From the NCBI GenBank assembly GCA_038496445.1, contig JALMLS010000371.1:1-64000 (forward strand): a stretch of 64,000 bases of DNA. Direction: 5' to 3'. The translations under genes were made by a program, and so were the position numbers. Source of the stretch: Trichosphaerium sp. ATCC 40318. Its lineage: Eukaryota > Discosea > Flabellinia > Trichosidae. The notes below the pieces were generated by a model. That model worked only from the letters and a program-made list of their open reading frames with translations, had not been told where the DNA came from and made no database searches. Shown here piece by piece: positions 45,332-58,384 of the stretch (positions are counted from its first letter, which is position 1; the number at the start of each line of letters is the position of its first letter).

Positions 45332-47503
45332 TCTTTGATTATAGGTTCATTCATCGTACGTTCAAGTATCACTTTGGCATCTTTTTTGAGACCTAGTAGC
45401 TGGCGCACGTGATCTACAGCCGTATCTATACCACCCAAATCATCAACTAAGCCATGTTCTTTAGCCTGTAAGCCCGTCCAAACGCGACCTTGAGCCACTA
45501 CAATTGTACTTGATTAACATTTCATTCCTTTATATTCAAAACGCTTACCTTTTTCTACATCCTCCACGGACATGTTTCTTCCTTTGGCCACGTTTTCTAT
45601 GAACTGGTCATAGAAGTCGTCGAGCATTTCCTCTAATTTTTGCTTTTGTGCAGGTTTAAGGTTGTGAAATGCAGAAAATACAGTTGCAGAGTCGCTTGTC
45701 TAGTTATATCAGTTTGAGGGTTTTTTGAAAGAAACACTAGGGTTGATGTTGATGGGGTACCTTGACATCATCGAAAGTTATGCCAAGTTTTTGGAACATA
45801 TCTCTCATCACAAATTTAAGAATGACAACACCAATCGATCCAGTGATTGTAAGTGGTTGGGCTATGATCCTATCTGCATACATAGATATCCAATAGCCAC
45901 CACTTGCAGCAACATTTCCAAATGACACAACTACCTATGTAGATATCCCGTGAACACGTCAAAAACCTTCAAAAAAAAAGGAAAAAAGAAAGAAAAATTT
46001 TATACTGTACTTTTTTTCCTTTCTGCTTTGCTCGAACAATTTCTCTTGCTATAACATCAGAAGCTACTGCACTTCCACCACCCGAATTAACACGCATAAT
46101 GATAGCTTTAACCCTCTTGTCATTTGCTGCAGTTCTTATTTGAAGAGCAGTTGTATCCGATCCAATCGTTGGGTTGTTGCTGTAAACAGGATTGCTCTTA
46201 CCAGGTAAAATATTACCTTCCGCTATTTCGACCATCAAAAAACAAGCAACAAGATGATTCCTTCAATAAGCTTCTACGTACCTGTGATTAAAGCCACTTT
46301 GGTAGAACTGAAAATAACAGAGCGCTGAGGACGACCTACTTTTGCCAAGTACGTGTTCATGTAGAGCATGTTGTATTTCTTTACACCGAGTTTCTTTTTC
46401 AGAATCTTATTGTACACCTAAATCACCTTTCAGTTTAATTCATTTAACACGTGGTATATAAAATTCACCTCATCTTCATAAGCTAGACCGTCTATGAACT
46501 TAGATTCAACCATCGACTGTGTAGTATGTGGTCCCTCTAGTCAAGAGCTGTAAAAACAAACTGAAATGCGAATGAGTGTTTACCTTTGAATAGAGTTAAC
46601 ACCTCCTCTTCTGTAACACCACGGTCTTCGGCAATTTCTCTAGAGTATACACCCTGAACATCCTTTATTATAGCTTCCACCACTTCACGGTGTTCCTCTG
46701 TGAACTTGTCTTCACAAAACAAGTTTTTCGCATTCTAAAATTTTTTATGTTAGTCAACAAGAACCTTGTAGGTGTTTTTTGTAAAACGTACCTTGTATGC
46801 CTTTCTTGCACCTCCTTCTGTCTGAATACCAAGCTTTTCAAGCATTTGTTTCAAGAAGGGGTGTAAAACCATAAAGCCAGTGACCAAAGCATAACCGATT
46901 TTAGGCATATAAATCTCGTCAAAAGAGCATGCTAAATAGTACCTAAAAAAAAGTTACACTATTGGGTTTACATTATTTCTCTTTCTAGCGAAGCGTACAT
47001 AGCCATTGCGTTACCCGAGAAGGATTCTGCGAAAGCAACAGCTTTCTTTCCTGCTTTGCGGAAGCGTTTAATAGCAGCTCGAAGTTCCTTTTGGTCGTTA
47101 ACACAAAAGATGATTGCAGGGAAACGTGATTTCACAAATTCTTGCTTAATACACTGGTAATGTACCTGAACACTTGCATTGCCTATTTTAAGAGACCCTA
47201 ACTTTGCTACTAGACCTGTAATTCTAGAATCCTGTGAAATCGGTGAACTCAAAAGATGTTTTGATTTTTTTTTTTTTGGGTTCTGTAGATGTACCTTTGC
47301 CGCTATATCGATTGTATCGACCAGGTCACGCAAGGATATTTTATTTGAAGTCAATTTAGCTATAGTTGGATCCAGTGGAGTGTCAATCACCTTAAAAACG
47401 AATAAATTAGACACAATGACACGTGACAGGCTTATTTTTGTACCAAGTCGGCGTCAAGCCTCATTTCTAGTACAGTGTTGTTAGAAACCCACTTTTTAGC
47501 CAT
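45328..47503 (-). CDS. SppA-type signal peptide peptidase (protease IV)
   Basis: Serine protease of family S49 with two tandem domains, as in bacterial SppA and plant plastid SPPA. Start [20 protein letters not shown]; the N-terminal domain contains the general-base Lys segment [13 protein letters not shown]; the C-terminal domain has [20 protein letters not shown] and the nucleophile segment [20 protein letters not shown], with the Ser in AASGG. It ends [11 protein letters not shown]. At least ten introns. No clear N-terminal transmembrane anchor or signal peptide is visible, so a cytosolic or organellar form is possible. Eukaryotes with plastids or bacterial-type acquisitions carry such genes; here it has normal host introns. 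Confidence 0.85.
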
Positions 47504-48071
47504 TCTTTTGTAAAAGAAACGCGCTACTAGGAGAGCTATACTGTATTAGAGGTTTTAAACGATACTACACCGTACGCGGTATTATCCACCACTTAAATCG
47601 GTGTGCGATGTCTCCCGCATGTTTACAATAGCTAAAAAGCGCTTGAGGCTGTATATGGTGTAAAAAATCGTAAGCACAAACTGCTGTCATGGACTTGCAC
47701 TTTTTCTTTTATTTTCACGTGGAAATTTCGGCAATTTTCCTCATTTTTTGCAGTTGTCAATTTCTACGAAATATCAAGCTGTGACAACTAATGTTATATT
47801 AGAGACTGTGCGTAATGTAAGACGGTTTATTATGTAATACAAACAATTAGGTAACTGGTACAAGATGGTTTTTGAATGTGGGATTGTCCATGTAAGTGCA
47901 AGTCCTTTTATTTGGAATTTTATTTAGTTAAGGTGGGACTAGTTAAGTGATCTCAGTGACCATTAGTTCTACGAACTATAGCTACATCTAAACCAAGCGT
48001 AGTGATTGTTGATTATCGGGAAGTGCAAGGTCTGCGTAGTTTTTTGTTAAGTAAGGATTGGATTGGAGTGA

Positions 48072-49494
48072 TCATGTGTTGATGTCTTTTAAGAACAAGT
48101 CGAGCTCTTGGTCGATTATATCTGGTAGTAGCTTATTCACGCGTGTATGCATGTGAGTATAAACTTGTGGTTTTTCTTTCATTCTTTGTCTATACGGGCT
48201 ATTAGGATCATCAACGAGTTTGGCGTTTTCTGCAAGAAGCTTAAAAAAACCGCATTAGTTTAAGAGTGCTTCAAGCTTTCATAGTCAAGTACGTTAAATG
48301 CAAGCCCTGTAAATCTTTTGAGTGCAAAATTGAGTAGCCATGTAGGTAAGTAGTCAAGCTTGGGATCCCCATTTGCCATCAAAGACACCTTTGTTTTGTT
48401 TGGCCCAATAGGCGTTAATAAAAATCTTGTGCAATATTATGAGAAACGTGGCTACTGGTGTCTACAACGCACCCTCCAATTTCAATATCCATACGCACTC
48501 TTCCTTTCTTTAGCGTAGGTATATCTTCTTCTACTATGTCGTTTGGAGATAAAACTATGGATTAGGAGTCAGACCATGTTTAAGTAGATTAATCTTACAA
48601 GGGTTGTCTGGAGATTCGATTGATTTTACAACACATAGCAATTGACCACTTGACTCTACGATGTCCACTCCAAATCCACACACTACCAGGGTGTTAGTAC
48701 ATATGCAATAATAATTTAGAGGCAGGTACCGACAATATCACGTGGCGCAAAGGGCCATGGAAGGTTAATGACAAACTGAGCCATTTTTTTAAAAAGGCTT
48801 ATGTGCTTCAACTCGTAACAATGCTACCACCATTATCACTCTTTATTGTTAAAAATAGGGCAAGTACCGTAAGCCCAACGCCATTTATACAGGGTATCCA
48901 CTGATCGTACATATCAACCTCCATGAGTAGAGCTGCAACATTAAACATGTTTGTGTTCATCACGCCTTAATTAAACAAAGGTAATTAAGCCATGCGAAAT
49001 AAAAAAATTCCAAATTTCTCATCAGGCATACCATCGCAACGAACAGTAATCAGGGAGGAACCTTCTTTTTGCTTGTACATGGTCTTCATGTCATGTTTAT
49101 CGTTTTCAAAGACACCTTGCCAACCGTCTTGGTCAGATAGCTCCAAAAGTAGTTTCTGGACTGCTTTCGCTTCTCTTTTTACGCTTTTAAGCGTAGATTT
49201 TACTGTTGATGCGAGTTTGGTGAGTTTTGTTGTTGACAGCCCATCCGCTACTGTATTTTAGAACAAAACGCGTCGCGAAGCTTATTTAGTACCTCGACGT
49301 TGCGTAATAGCATTTTTTACAGATTTCTTTAACGCACGTAATGGTTCAGGCGCCTAATAGTGTGTTTGAAGTGCTGATATTATCATACATACGTCTAGAA
49401 CCCTGCCTTCTGCTTTTAATTTGTTTATACGCTCTAATTCACTAACAAGCGCTTTTCTCTTTAATTCTGGCGTTTTTTCTCCACTATCACCCAT
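48072..49494 (-). CDS. START-like lipid-binding domain protein
   Basis: Starts MGDSGEKTPELKRKALVSEL with a charged coiled coil (ELERINKLKAEGR), then ADGLSTTKLTKLASTVKS. The following exons carry KEGSSLITVRCDG, a segment NVAALLMEVDMYDQWIPC typical of START domains (helix with W..W/P), FVINLPWPFAPRDIV, VESSGQLLCVV, then SLMANGDPKLDYLPTWLLNF, the conserved START C-terminal helix region, and a tail ending IIDQELDLFLKDINT. START folds carry a single lipid in a hydrophobic tunnel. Ligand not predictable. Confidence 0.68.
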
Positions 49495-49762
49495 TGACAG
49501 GGCCCTGTTAATTTCGCGAAATTGCACAGTCCGAGAAGATAGTTGACTTTTTCTGTGAAGCGGACAACGAACCTGGCGGCTTTCTAACTTACAAACGCAC
49601 TGCTAAAGCTGGTATGCTTTTTGATTGAAACGCCAAGCTATGTAGACGGTAAAGGTCGTAGTGGTATCGTCAAGTCGTTGTTCTTTGAAGCAATAACACA
49701 AATGGCTGTTTGGGAAGATAAGTCGAGTTGACAGTTTCTTTATTGTACTGATATTACAGCAT

Positions 49763-51196
49763 TTAGACGCCAATGTTCTTAGCCTCAAGAGTTTTTTTGC
49801 AAACTTTAAAGTCAGTAGACTTTATGTTGCCAACAATCGCCGCAGTCTTTGCGCTTGAAGCGCCATACCACTAAAGAAAAAAAGTAAATATAAAAAAACC
49901 TTCAACTTATTTTTGTTTCATACGTATTTTGTGCCCCTAGGTAGTCCAGTTGGGGTACATGCAAATAAAGCTTGTTTAACAGATTTACCGCGACTGTCTT
50001 TGAAATTTGTGCTAGGGTTGATACAATGGTTGGTTAGTTCAAGTAATTTGTTGGTGATTGCGACATTGCTGTTCACTTTTGAAATTCGCCATTGAAAAGT
50101 TTTTTCATCTGATTTATCACAAGCAGCAACAACAATTCCAGCATTAACAGAGTTAAGATAATCGGCTATAAGAAAAAAATAAGCACGTGATAATACAAGA
50201 AATAAACTGGAAAAAAAAGAGAAAAAAACCGCATTCGTACCGAGGAGTTCTACAAATGATTGAGTTGCTGTCTTTTGATGTTTGAATAGTAAAGTGATAA
50301 GGTTTACCAATTGTCCATACGCTGCAGAGTTTACATTCTTTAGTCCTGATTTTGGAATGTTGTGCTTTGCGTAGAATTTGTCGAGGTAATTCAACAGTCC
50401 ATCCTCTAAAGCGGACATTTGTGTTACTACAGTGAGTGATCTCGCAACAACAAACTGTTTCCAGGCTATATCGTAATTATGAGCGTTCGATGGATATTCC
50501 GTGGATCCTTGAACTTCAGCATAGCTTCTTGACCAGTTCAAAAGAAGCTCAATTTTACCTGATGAGGTAAAAATTAGCAAAATAATTTGTTTGGTAAAAG
50601 AAAGAATTATCACAGGTCGTACCACCAACGTCTGGAAGCATTTTAAGAAGATCAGTGAAGATACCAAAGAAAAAGTCCGCAAAATCCGAGTTCGATGGAG
50701 GTGGAGGGTCATCTTGTGACATGAGTGCTTGGAAGCCAACAAGATTTATTCTGTCGTAATCATAAGCCTTCTTAAAAGGCTCCATGAGAATATTTGACAA
50801 GAACCAATTGAAACTGATGCCTTTGTCTCCAGCTTCATTCTTCATGAGCTTTTTTAAAGAATCCAGACTATACTGTAGGTTGTCTAACTCTCGTTTGTGT
50901 GATGACGCATACGAACATTGATGGTTTGAGAAAGGATTATACGCCGATACTGTTAAATCACAAACGCAGTTTGCAGAGGTAGAGCAGCTCTTCGAACAAG
51001 AGTTTTTTGTTCCAAGACTTCCAGGGCAGCATCTTTCTCCTTGGCCTGATTTCTTGTTCCATGAAGGCCCGCAGGAAGTTTTACATCTCAATTTACCGCA
51101 GTACGAAACTTGAGGGTCTGTAGTATTTTCGTTTGAAGGTAGGTTGAACGCAAGTATAGCTGATATCGCGAGAACACAGAGTAAGAAGGTGCGCAT
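49763..51196 (-). CDS. Secreted protein with Cys-rich N-terminus
   Basis: Four or so exons. A signal peptide MRTFLLCVLAISAILAF is followed by a cysteine-rich stretch (YCGKLRCKTSCGPSW, RCCPGSLGTKNSCSKSCST, CVCDL; 13 cysteines by about residue 95), then a helical region (LDNLQYSLDSLKKLMKNEAG; SALEDGLLNYLDKFYAKHNI) and a C-terminal part ending KSTDFKVCKKTLEAKNIGV. No known domain recognised. Likely extracellular or in a secretory vacuole. Confidence 0.7.
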
Positions 51197-52434
51197 CGTG
51201 TTTGAAGGTTAGAATTATGAACTAACTGTTTTTTTTTCACATTTACAATCATTCACATTATTGCTAGCGTTTACTACTACAACGATATTACAAATAGGTC
51301 TGTCTTTTTAATCACGTGCTTGTGGTCAATCCAGACTATTACTTCTGATCTTCACAAGGTTCCCACTTTTTGAGCAAATAGATGTTAGAGCCACGTGATC
51401 TCGTAATCTTTTAGGAAATTTAATGTGGTACCGTTGACTGCTTCATTTAATTTCAATTAAATGTCCCGCGGGTTTTTTCTTTCCGGTGAGATCTGAGGTG
51501 TAAGAATAGCCATGATAATTGACTATAGAATAATGGTGTTAACGTTCAAACTTTTCGTTTTTTATTTGGTAAACCACCGTGCCCCAAACTTGTCAAAAAC
51601 ACCAAATAGGTATATTTCCACGTCAATTAGTGCACGGTAGGCATGTATCCAGCCGTACTAAATGAATACGAGCTGCGGAAAAGGCAACAAAAAATCGGAA
51701 AAATCCACGTTCTTAATAGCTTTAGTACTGTTTCGTTCATTCTCGCATAGTGAACGTTGTATTGGTACACGATAAAAATTGTAAGGGTGCACATTTTAAT
51801 AAAACCATGTCGTAGACACGTTGTTCCTAGCGCTGTTCGTGGTATTTTACCAGGCAAGTGAACGGGTATTGCCGTAATATTAAAAAACCAACAGCTTTGA
51901 AAGCGCAGCTCAATATTCGCTATTGTACTCACATAATTGTGGAGGTACATTATAGGAGTTACAATTCTGCTCAAACAATTCTGTCTAACGGTTGACACAT
52001 GTGATTTTTTTCCTTACAATTTTTGAGTGAATGCTGTATTTGTATCTTAGTACATGGTATCTTGACAATAAAGGGACAACATTGCGGCGCCTGAGATGTG
52101 TATCACTTCATCTTACACTAACGCTCTTCCGTTATGATTATAAGCAATATTCATATTCATAGCACCAAACGGCATATTCATGAGTATTCATTCATGAATT
52201 GTGGTGAGTCAGGATTTTGAGGAGATTTTGATTTGTAGCACCTAGCGATGTTCCAAATGGATAGATTCAACAAGTTGTATTTGAAAAACAAATTTCTCAG
52301 TTTTCTCTAGCTTTTATGGTGAGACAAAACGGCATCAACAAATTGCATCGCAGCAAATTGTAAAACCGTCACTCACAACATATTCATGTGGATGTAAAAG
52401 TTTGGCTAGCGCCATGTTCTTGTAATGTAACAGA
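51197..52434. other. Intergenic, no supported gene
   Basis: About 1.2 kb. An ORF on the minus strand at 51627-51998 lacks recognisable motifs and splice support. At 52150-52190 there are short ATTCAT-type direct repeats. Contains the presumed promoter of the secreted protein gene, with CACGTG near 51313 and 51393. Confidence 0.35.
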
Positions 52435-52595
52435 AGAAGGTTTCAAGGCTTTAGCTGGTGTACAATTACTTTACAACGCGTTACAATTACTGATTAGGAT
52501 CTGAATGCGTTGGATGATGCTCATGAGATTGACATATCAGTCATTAATTCTGACACTAAATCACTTAATACCTTGCAACTTAACTGCGCATTTGT
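52435..52595 (+). pseudogene. Relic of an F-box/LRR gene
   Basis: Short in-frame pieces VTEEGFKALAGVQ and, in another frame after a stop, DLNALDDAHEIDISVIN match the LRR consensus (ITDKGISALAGVHTIDLS) of the gene at 43582. The frames are broken and no F-box precedes them, so this is a decayed fragment of the same gene family, 8 kb away. Confidence 0.5.
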
Positions 52596-52685
52596 TCTTT
52601 TTTTTTCAAGTTTCTAGAAGGTTCTAAACGGAACATGCGATGAAAAAGCTTATCTTCCCAATAACTACTTAAAAACTAATCTCAC

Positions 52686-53372
52686 ATGCTGAGCCTACCA
52701 GTAGAGATGCGTTTCATGATATTTAGCGCTGATGAGTACGTTTTTAACATGTGGCCAATTTTGAGCAAGGAAACAGCATACACAAGTCGGTATAACGATA
52801 AGCTTGAGAAGCACGGTAAATTCAGACGTAAAGAGATTGTTTTTAACCAAATACGTAAAATTGAATGTTGGTACAGAGATGATAAGCTTGATGGCTTGTA
52901 CTCTGAGTGGTATGCATGGGGTCAACTTTGCTCAGAAACTATGTACAAAAACGGAGTAAAACATGGCAGTAGCCACATATTTCATTCAAATGGCAATCTT
53001 CTTTCAGAGAGCTCATTCAAGGAAGGCAGACAACATGGTAAGCAGATGATATTTAATGAGAGAGGAGATTTAAGAGAGGAACGTACTTTTGTTGAAGGTC
53101 GTATTGATGGCATGAGAAGAGAGTTGTTTGTTTGTAATCCAGGGACAATTGGGTCCAATACTCAGTTATGTGAAAGGAAGTGCTTTTACAAGATGGGCAA
53201 AAAAGAAGGGATGTGTGTCACACGTTTTGAGAAAGGAAACACGTTTGAAGAGTGTTTTTATTTGAATGGAAAGTTGCATGGTACATACAGGAAGTGGAAT
53301 ACTAATGGAGTATTGGAATATCACCTCGTATACAACGAAGGAGTTCTGGTTGAAATAATAAAAAAAAAATAG
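52686..53372 (+). CDS. F-box-like protein with MORN-2 repeats
   Basis: Intronless, 228 residues. The start MLSLPVEMRFMIFSADEYV resembles an F-box. Then come repeated units of the MORN-2 type (DGLYSEWYAWGQL, NGVKHGSSHIFHSNGNLLSE, EGRQHGKQMIFNERGDL, NGKLHGTYRKWNTNGVLEY), i.e. N-G-x-x-H-G-x-x-x-x-W-x-x-N-G-x-L. Ends in a run of Lys. F-box/MORN combinations are common in marseilleviruses and some amoebae. Codon and base use look like the neighbours. A gene of the same habit (intronless F-box plus repeat) as the LRR genes upstream. Confidence 0.75.
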   Translation: MLSLPVEMRFMIFSADEYVFNMWPILSKETAYTSRYNDKLEKHGKFRRKEIVFNQIRKIECWYRDDKLDGLYSEWYAWGQLCSETMYKNGVKHGSSHIFHSNGNLLSESSFKEGRQHGKQMIFNERGDLREERTFVEGRIDGMRRELFVCNPGTIGSNTQLCERKCFYKMGKKEGMCVTRFEKGNTFEECFYLNGKLHGTYRKWNTNGVLEYHLVYNEGVLVEIIKKK

Positions 53373-53689
53373 GAAAACTAAATCACGTGTTTGATAACAA
53401 ACTCTTATCTCAGGACGAAAAGTATTAATGTGGCCGTAATGAGTATATTCAATGTTACTTTTGACTTGTAGCAGAAACGTAGACAATAAAATCGAATACT
53501 TTGACAGCTTCCTTCTCGAATAGCATTGCTTTTGATATGGGGTTTAAACATTGAGAAAAAAAACAGATTTGGGTAAAAACAATCACACTTATTCCCGACA
53601 CAACACAGGTTACCATGATCATCGATAAACGGATTAAGGATAATACTGTTTTTGAGCTTGTTTTTGTTCATCAGTGTGAGCATAAGTAC

Positions 53690-56600
53690 ATTGTATTAAA
53701 CTTTATTAGCATTTGGGCCAATAGTAGCCCATAGCTCTTTGCATGCATTTTTGGACGCTGAAGCAAGTAAAGATGTGTCTTCAACCTCCAAGCATATCGT
53801 ATGTCCTTTTTGCTTTGTAAATACAGCAGCTCGGCTCCACAAATGCTATATAACTTATCATTAACAAACACAAAATACAAACAACTAAAAACGTGCCGTT
53901 GCTGTCCAGCCTTTATCAAGGAGGAACACTGTCAATGAATCCTTCATTGAAGCTTCCAAAGAAGTAACTTGAGTCATATCGCTACAAGCCCTGTAAATAT
54001 CCATACAGGCATATTATTAAAAAAACACGTGCTCTGGGAGTGCTGATGCTAGCTCTTTCTTGGACGTTTCACCTAGAAGTGCAGGAAAAAAGATTTGTTT
54101 GTTGTTCTACAACACGTGTAAGAATGAAAGAGTAGTTATTTCTGTTGTTGTATACCTCAATAGTTGGTGCTACACCTTGAACACATGCGCGTGGATTTAC
54201 GATATATAAGACGCTGTGAAGTGCCAGTAAATTTGTAAAGTAAGACAAAATGCCAATGTCAAAATTCTCTAAAATGTATGCAAGCTACAGTCAAAGTCAG
54301 CATACGTAAAAACAGGTACAGATAAATAGTAAAAAAAATTAGTACACGTGTTGTCAAGAACCCTTTGTTGAATGCTGTTGCTTTTGAAGTAATTAAAACT
54401 CCAACTACGTCCATAATAACGTTAGGGTCCAAAACCACATAATTCGCAACATTGGGTGCATCATAGTATCTCTTGGTGAACCATATTAGAAAAAAAACTT
54501 ACGAAAATCCAACGAAAAGTTAGCTGTTCGTACAATGTATCCCATGTCACTTAAATATTTTGTTATAGAAAATAACTCATTATCATCATCTATACCACCA
54601 TATCCTTTTGCATATCTTCTCCATTCCTTGAAGGTGTTAAATGGATATGGAATGTTAGGGCTATATTTTTTTTTAACGTACTTGAAATTTTAGTATTTGA
54701 AAGTCACGTTTGAGACATGTTGCTAAGTATTGCATTCTCCAATGATTCATTCCTATTTTTTTCACCAATCCCATCGTTTTTCGTAAAGGCAGTTCACTTG
54801 ATACCTTGGATAATTGATTCGCAAGCTCTAAATTTATCAAGGGTTAACTCTCCATGTTCCAACATTTTCTACAAAAAAAAATACCTGGAATGCCTTTGCC
54901 AGTCATATTAGACACGAAACAAACACCCATGAAAGGAAATGAATCAACGTTATATCTTAAAACAAGTGCGCTATGTAGTTTACTAACATAGACCTTATTA
55001 GCAACATCTAGATGAGTTCCTGAAGGGCGTAAGACAAAACGTATAAACATTGAGATTAAAAAGTTTTTTGGTACCAACAATGAATATTGGAATTGAGCCA
55101 GAAGTGTCTAGTACGGACTGTATCCAAAAGTCCAGCCGATTTAGATCGGCATTACCTACATTGAAGCAAATGACAGCGGCACAATGTTCATGTGACAACA
55201 TCATCTTATAAGCAAGGTGGTAAACGGTTTGACCTGTCGTCAGTCACAACTTGTTTAAGAAAAAAAAAAATCTTAATCATTTCCGCACCTGCAAAGTCCC
55301 ACGTTATATGTTCAACTCTGTCCTCTTTTGGACCTTTTTGAGGTAGTTCTAGTAATCCTGTATCGACCCCATATGTAGTTAGAATTAAAAGTGGTTGATA
55401 CGAATGAGTGATCTGTTTACTGCTCAAAGAGTTTAAAGTTGTCGTCTTGCCAACATTGTTGTCGCCCAAAAATACCAAACGTGACCGATTTCCAACTTCA
55501 GCCGTAGCGCATACTGAGCGACAATAGTTCAATAGCGCTTTATCAGATTGACTAGCAAGTGCACTTCGTATACCACGAGGAATTGGAAAAGGTAACAAGT
55601 CCAAAGGGCATTCTGTGACAGCGAGGTTTGAAAGAGTCGGATGGACGAATAGAGACATTGGCAAGTCTTTCAAGTTCCTGTTGTAGCTTAAATTAATTGT
55701 TTCGAGTGCTGGAAGACATGAGAACATATCTGCTACAGTCGTAATATCGTTGTAGGAGGCATTCAGTGATTTTAATTGCGATAGATGTCTCAGAGATATC
55801 GGTAGTTCAATAAGCCCACACTCCCTCAATGTCAAGTGCGTTAAAGTGATCAGAGCTGATATTGCAGGGTAAGGTACATAAGTGAAAGTTGACTCTTCTA
55901 TCACAAGCTCTTTAACACCACCGCCCTATAGTCCAAGTCAGTTCAGACTATAACCAACGGGACGAAAAAAAAAGATTGAACAAAATCAAACCCTAAGTGC
56001 CTACCTTGAGTGCTATGAGTACATTGTCTATTGCGTTTAATTCAATATCATGACGCTTTAATAAATGAGCCTTAGTCACTAACCCTCTCGCACACTAGTG
56101 ATCGATTAATTTGGAAACAAAGTAACACGTGACTTTTTTCTCTTTTACCTTTATAACCTGCCTATTTCCGCCTAGAACTTGCTTCAAGGTCCGTACTGCG
56201 AGTTGAGCTTTTGCTGTTTTTTTACTCATATACATAGACTCCTTCCTTGATCTACTAGATGATAGAGATCCTGATACCATAATAACTGTTCCTTTTTTTG
56301 GATGAACTTCCTCTATAAGTACTTGTTGTAGCGTGAAATTCTTTCCAGATATATACTCCGCAAAGGCAAGTAATGAAGGAGGTTTAATATCATTCCTTGA
56401 TAAGTCTATAAGTTTTAATCTTTTGTTAAACGCCAAGCACTCTGAACCAAGCGTCATTAGTAGTTTTGGACCTAATCCATACGAAGGCAAGTGTAGCTCC
56501 TTTATAAAGTTATCTTCGCCTAATTTCTTGAAAAACAGAATAACATCATCAACGTTTACGCCACCACTACTTTTTTTAAGTAAAACAGTCGCTGGTGGTT

Positions 56601-56738
56601 TTAATTCGATTGATAGGCTTCGTTCCGCTTTAAACTTCTTTAACCATCTAGGCCTATAATAATAGCGTAAAATACTGTATTTTATCACGTGTTACGAACG
56701 GACAAAACTAACCATTTCGGTTTTTCTACTTTTTCCAT
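53690..56738 (-). CDS. Roco protein: LRR, Roc GTPase, COR
   Basis: Starts MEKVEKPKW, split by an intron from RWLKKFKAERSL. An LRR region (LTLRECGLIELPISLRHL; LKSLNASYNDITTV; LETINLSYNRNLKDLPMSL) precedes the Roc domain: P-loop FLGDNNVGKTTTLNSLS, switch-II WDFAG (DxxG), FIVGTKK near the G4 position. The COR part follows: IDDDNELFSITKYLSDMGYI, then YVVLDPNVIMDVVGVLI and later FDIGILSYFTNLLALHS. No kinase domain is visible before the likely end (about 53,690). Roco proteins act as dimeric GTPase switches. The last two exons are approximate. Confidence 0.78.
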
Positions 56739-57700
56739 CGTTTCTTCGTCTATACACTCCAGACGCTAATGACGCTCGATATAATACCCTGAGAACGCGC
56801 GGATATCCAAAAAAGATACCGCTAACCACCTGAACTGTAAAGTGAACAAGAAAGACGTTCGGTTACAGTTTTGGTGTATTCGTTTGTTGTAACCAGTTTA
56901 GTCATCGCTTTAAGTCACAGTTTATTTGCACGTGTTCTAAAACACGCTCACAACCGAATTCCAGCATTTTAGATCTCTACATACCAACACATTCGCTTAT
57001 AACCTAATTTGTAACAAAGCCACTTATCGACGAGGCCGAAGGCGCTTTATGCTTTAAAACCTTTGTGTATCACTCCACTCCCGAGACTTGTAACGCATAA
57101 AACTTTATGCTCTTATCATCACTTTACTCTAATGTACTGTTCGTCTTTACGATTAAGACAAAGTTGTATTCTACAAGTCATGTTTTCTATTTGTACCAAG
57201 CAAAGGCTAAGTGGTTTTTTTATTTGTGTATACATTTCGTATTACATACTCTTCGCTTTGATATGTTTACATTACGATAGCTTGATTGTGTGTACACTGG
57301 ACAGATTAAATCCAATTATATGTTGAATTTGGCATGGTAAGTTTAATGGCATTACACTTGCAAGACTGTTCGTACCTCCATTAATCGCAAGTTACTCAAA
57401 AATATATATGAAACCTAACAATTCTACAAGATTCTTTACAACTCATACTTACGCAACCACGCAAAGGTTGTTACTTCACTTTACACTCTCAATTTTATGT
57501 GCTGGTTCTGTATGCGAAACAAAGCCAAGATAACTTTAGACCATTGTTTTATTAGGCATTAAGCTTTGTAAGAAACCATGCAAAACAATAAAAAAGGAAT
57601 ACTGATGCATTCTTTTTTGCTAAATGAAAGAAAAAAAAAAGGAAAACTTGTGAAATGTTAATTAATAGAAGAAAAAGGATTTTATTAATTACAACAACCC
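56739..57700. other. Intergenic, no gene seen
   Basis: AT-rich, no open frame with recognisable motif; the 87-codon frame at 57063-57326 is Cys and Tyr rich and looks random. Contains the presumed Roco promoter near 56740-56940 and a CACGTG at about 56930. Confidence 0.35.
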
Positions 57701-58384
57701 CCTTGTGTGAACCAGCGAAACCCTATGTATAGAATAGAAAGTAAGTTATTAAAGGACACTACATATGTACCGTTCTGCAAGCCATCATCCCTTATCACCC
57801 AAAGCCAATCTGTGAATCCTACCTAATGATTACATCTACTGCACCCATCCTGTGCATCCACATCCCATTGTACCTAACCTATTGTGAGTTACACCTACTG
57901 CGCCTGTAATCTGTTCCTTTGTCATCTCAACACGTGTTAAACTCGGTCAACCAGTGAAAACTGACCCAGCTGGCATGTGCTAAGAGGATGAAGAACAGAC
58001 TACAGTACAGATACCACCACAGTCGTATAATGAGCAGTAGGTGTAACAATCCCAATACCCCCATCCTGTGAATCCTGCCTAACGCACCATCCTATGAATC
58101 TATACCCACCTTGTACCTACCTATTGTAAGCCAAGTTGCGAAGGTAGAACAGTTAGTCAATACACTTTTAAACATCCAATAAACACGTACTTATGCTAAG
58201 CCACCACTTGCACCCAAATCTGTATCCCTTTGCCAACATCTCTTAGCCAACCTGCACAGAAGTTACCATCAATTACACCACAACTTACCCTCATGTTTAT
58301 AGTTAATGCCAATAATAGAACCACCTGACATATACATCTGCTCATAAGATGAGCACCTAAAACTGCATATCCCTGGATCAATTG

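Noticed and set aside
51627-51998. Minus-strand frame of 123 codons
   Set aside because: Composition looks random, with no domain, no splice partner and no relative recognised.
52686-53372. Recent transfer of the F-box/MORN gene from a giant virus
   Set aside because: The architecture is shared with marseilleviruses, but base composition matches the neighbours and amoebal hosts also have such genes; direction and age of any transfer cannot be judged here.
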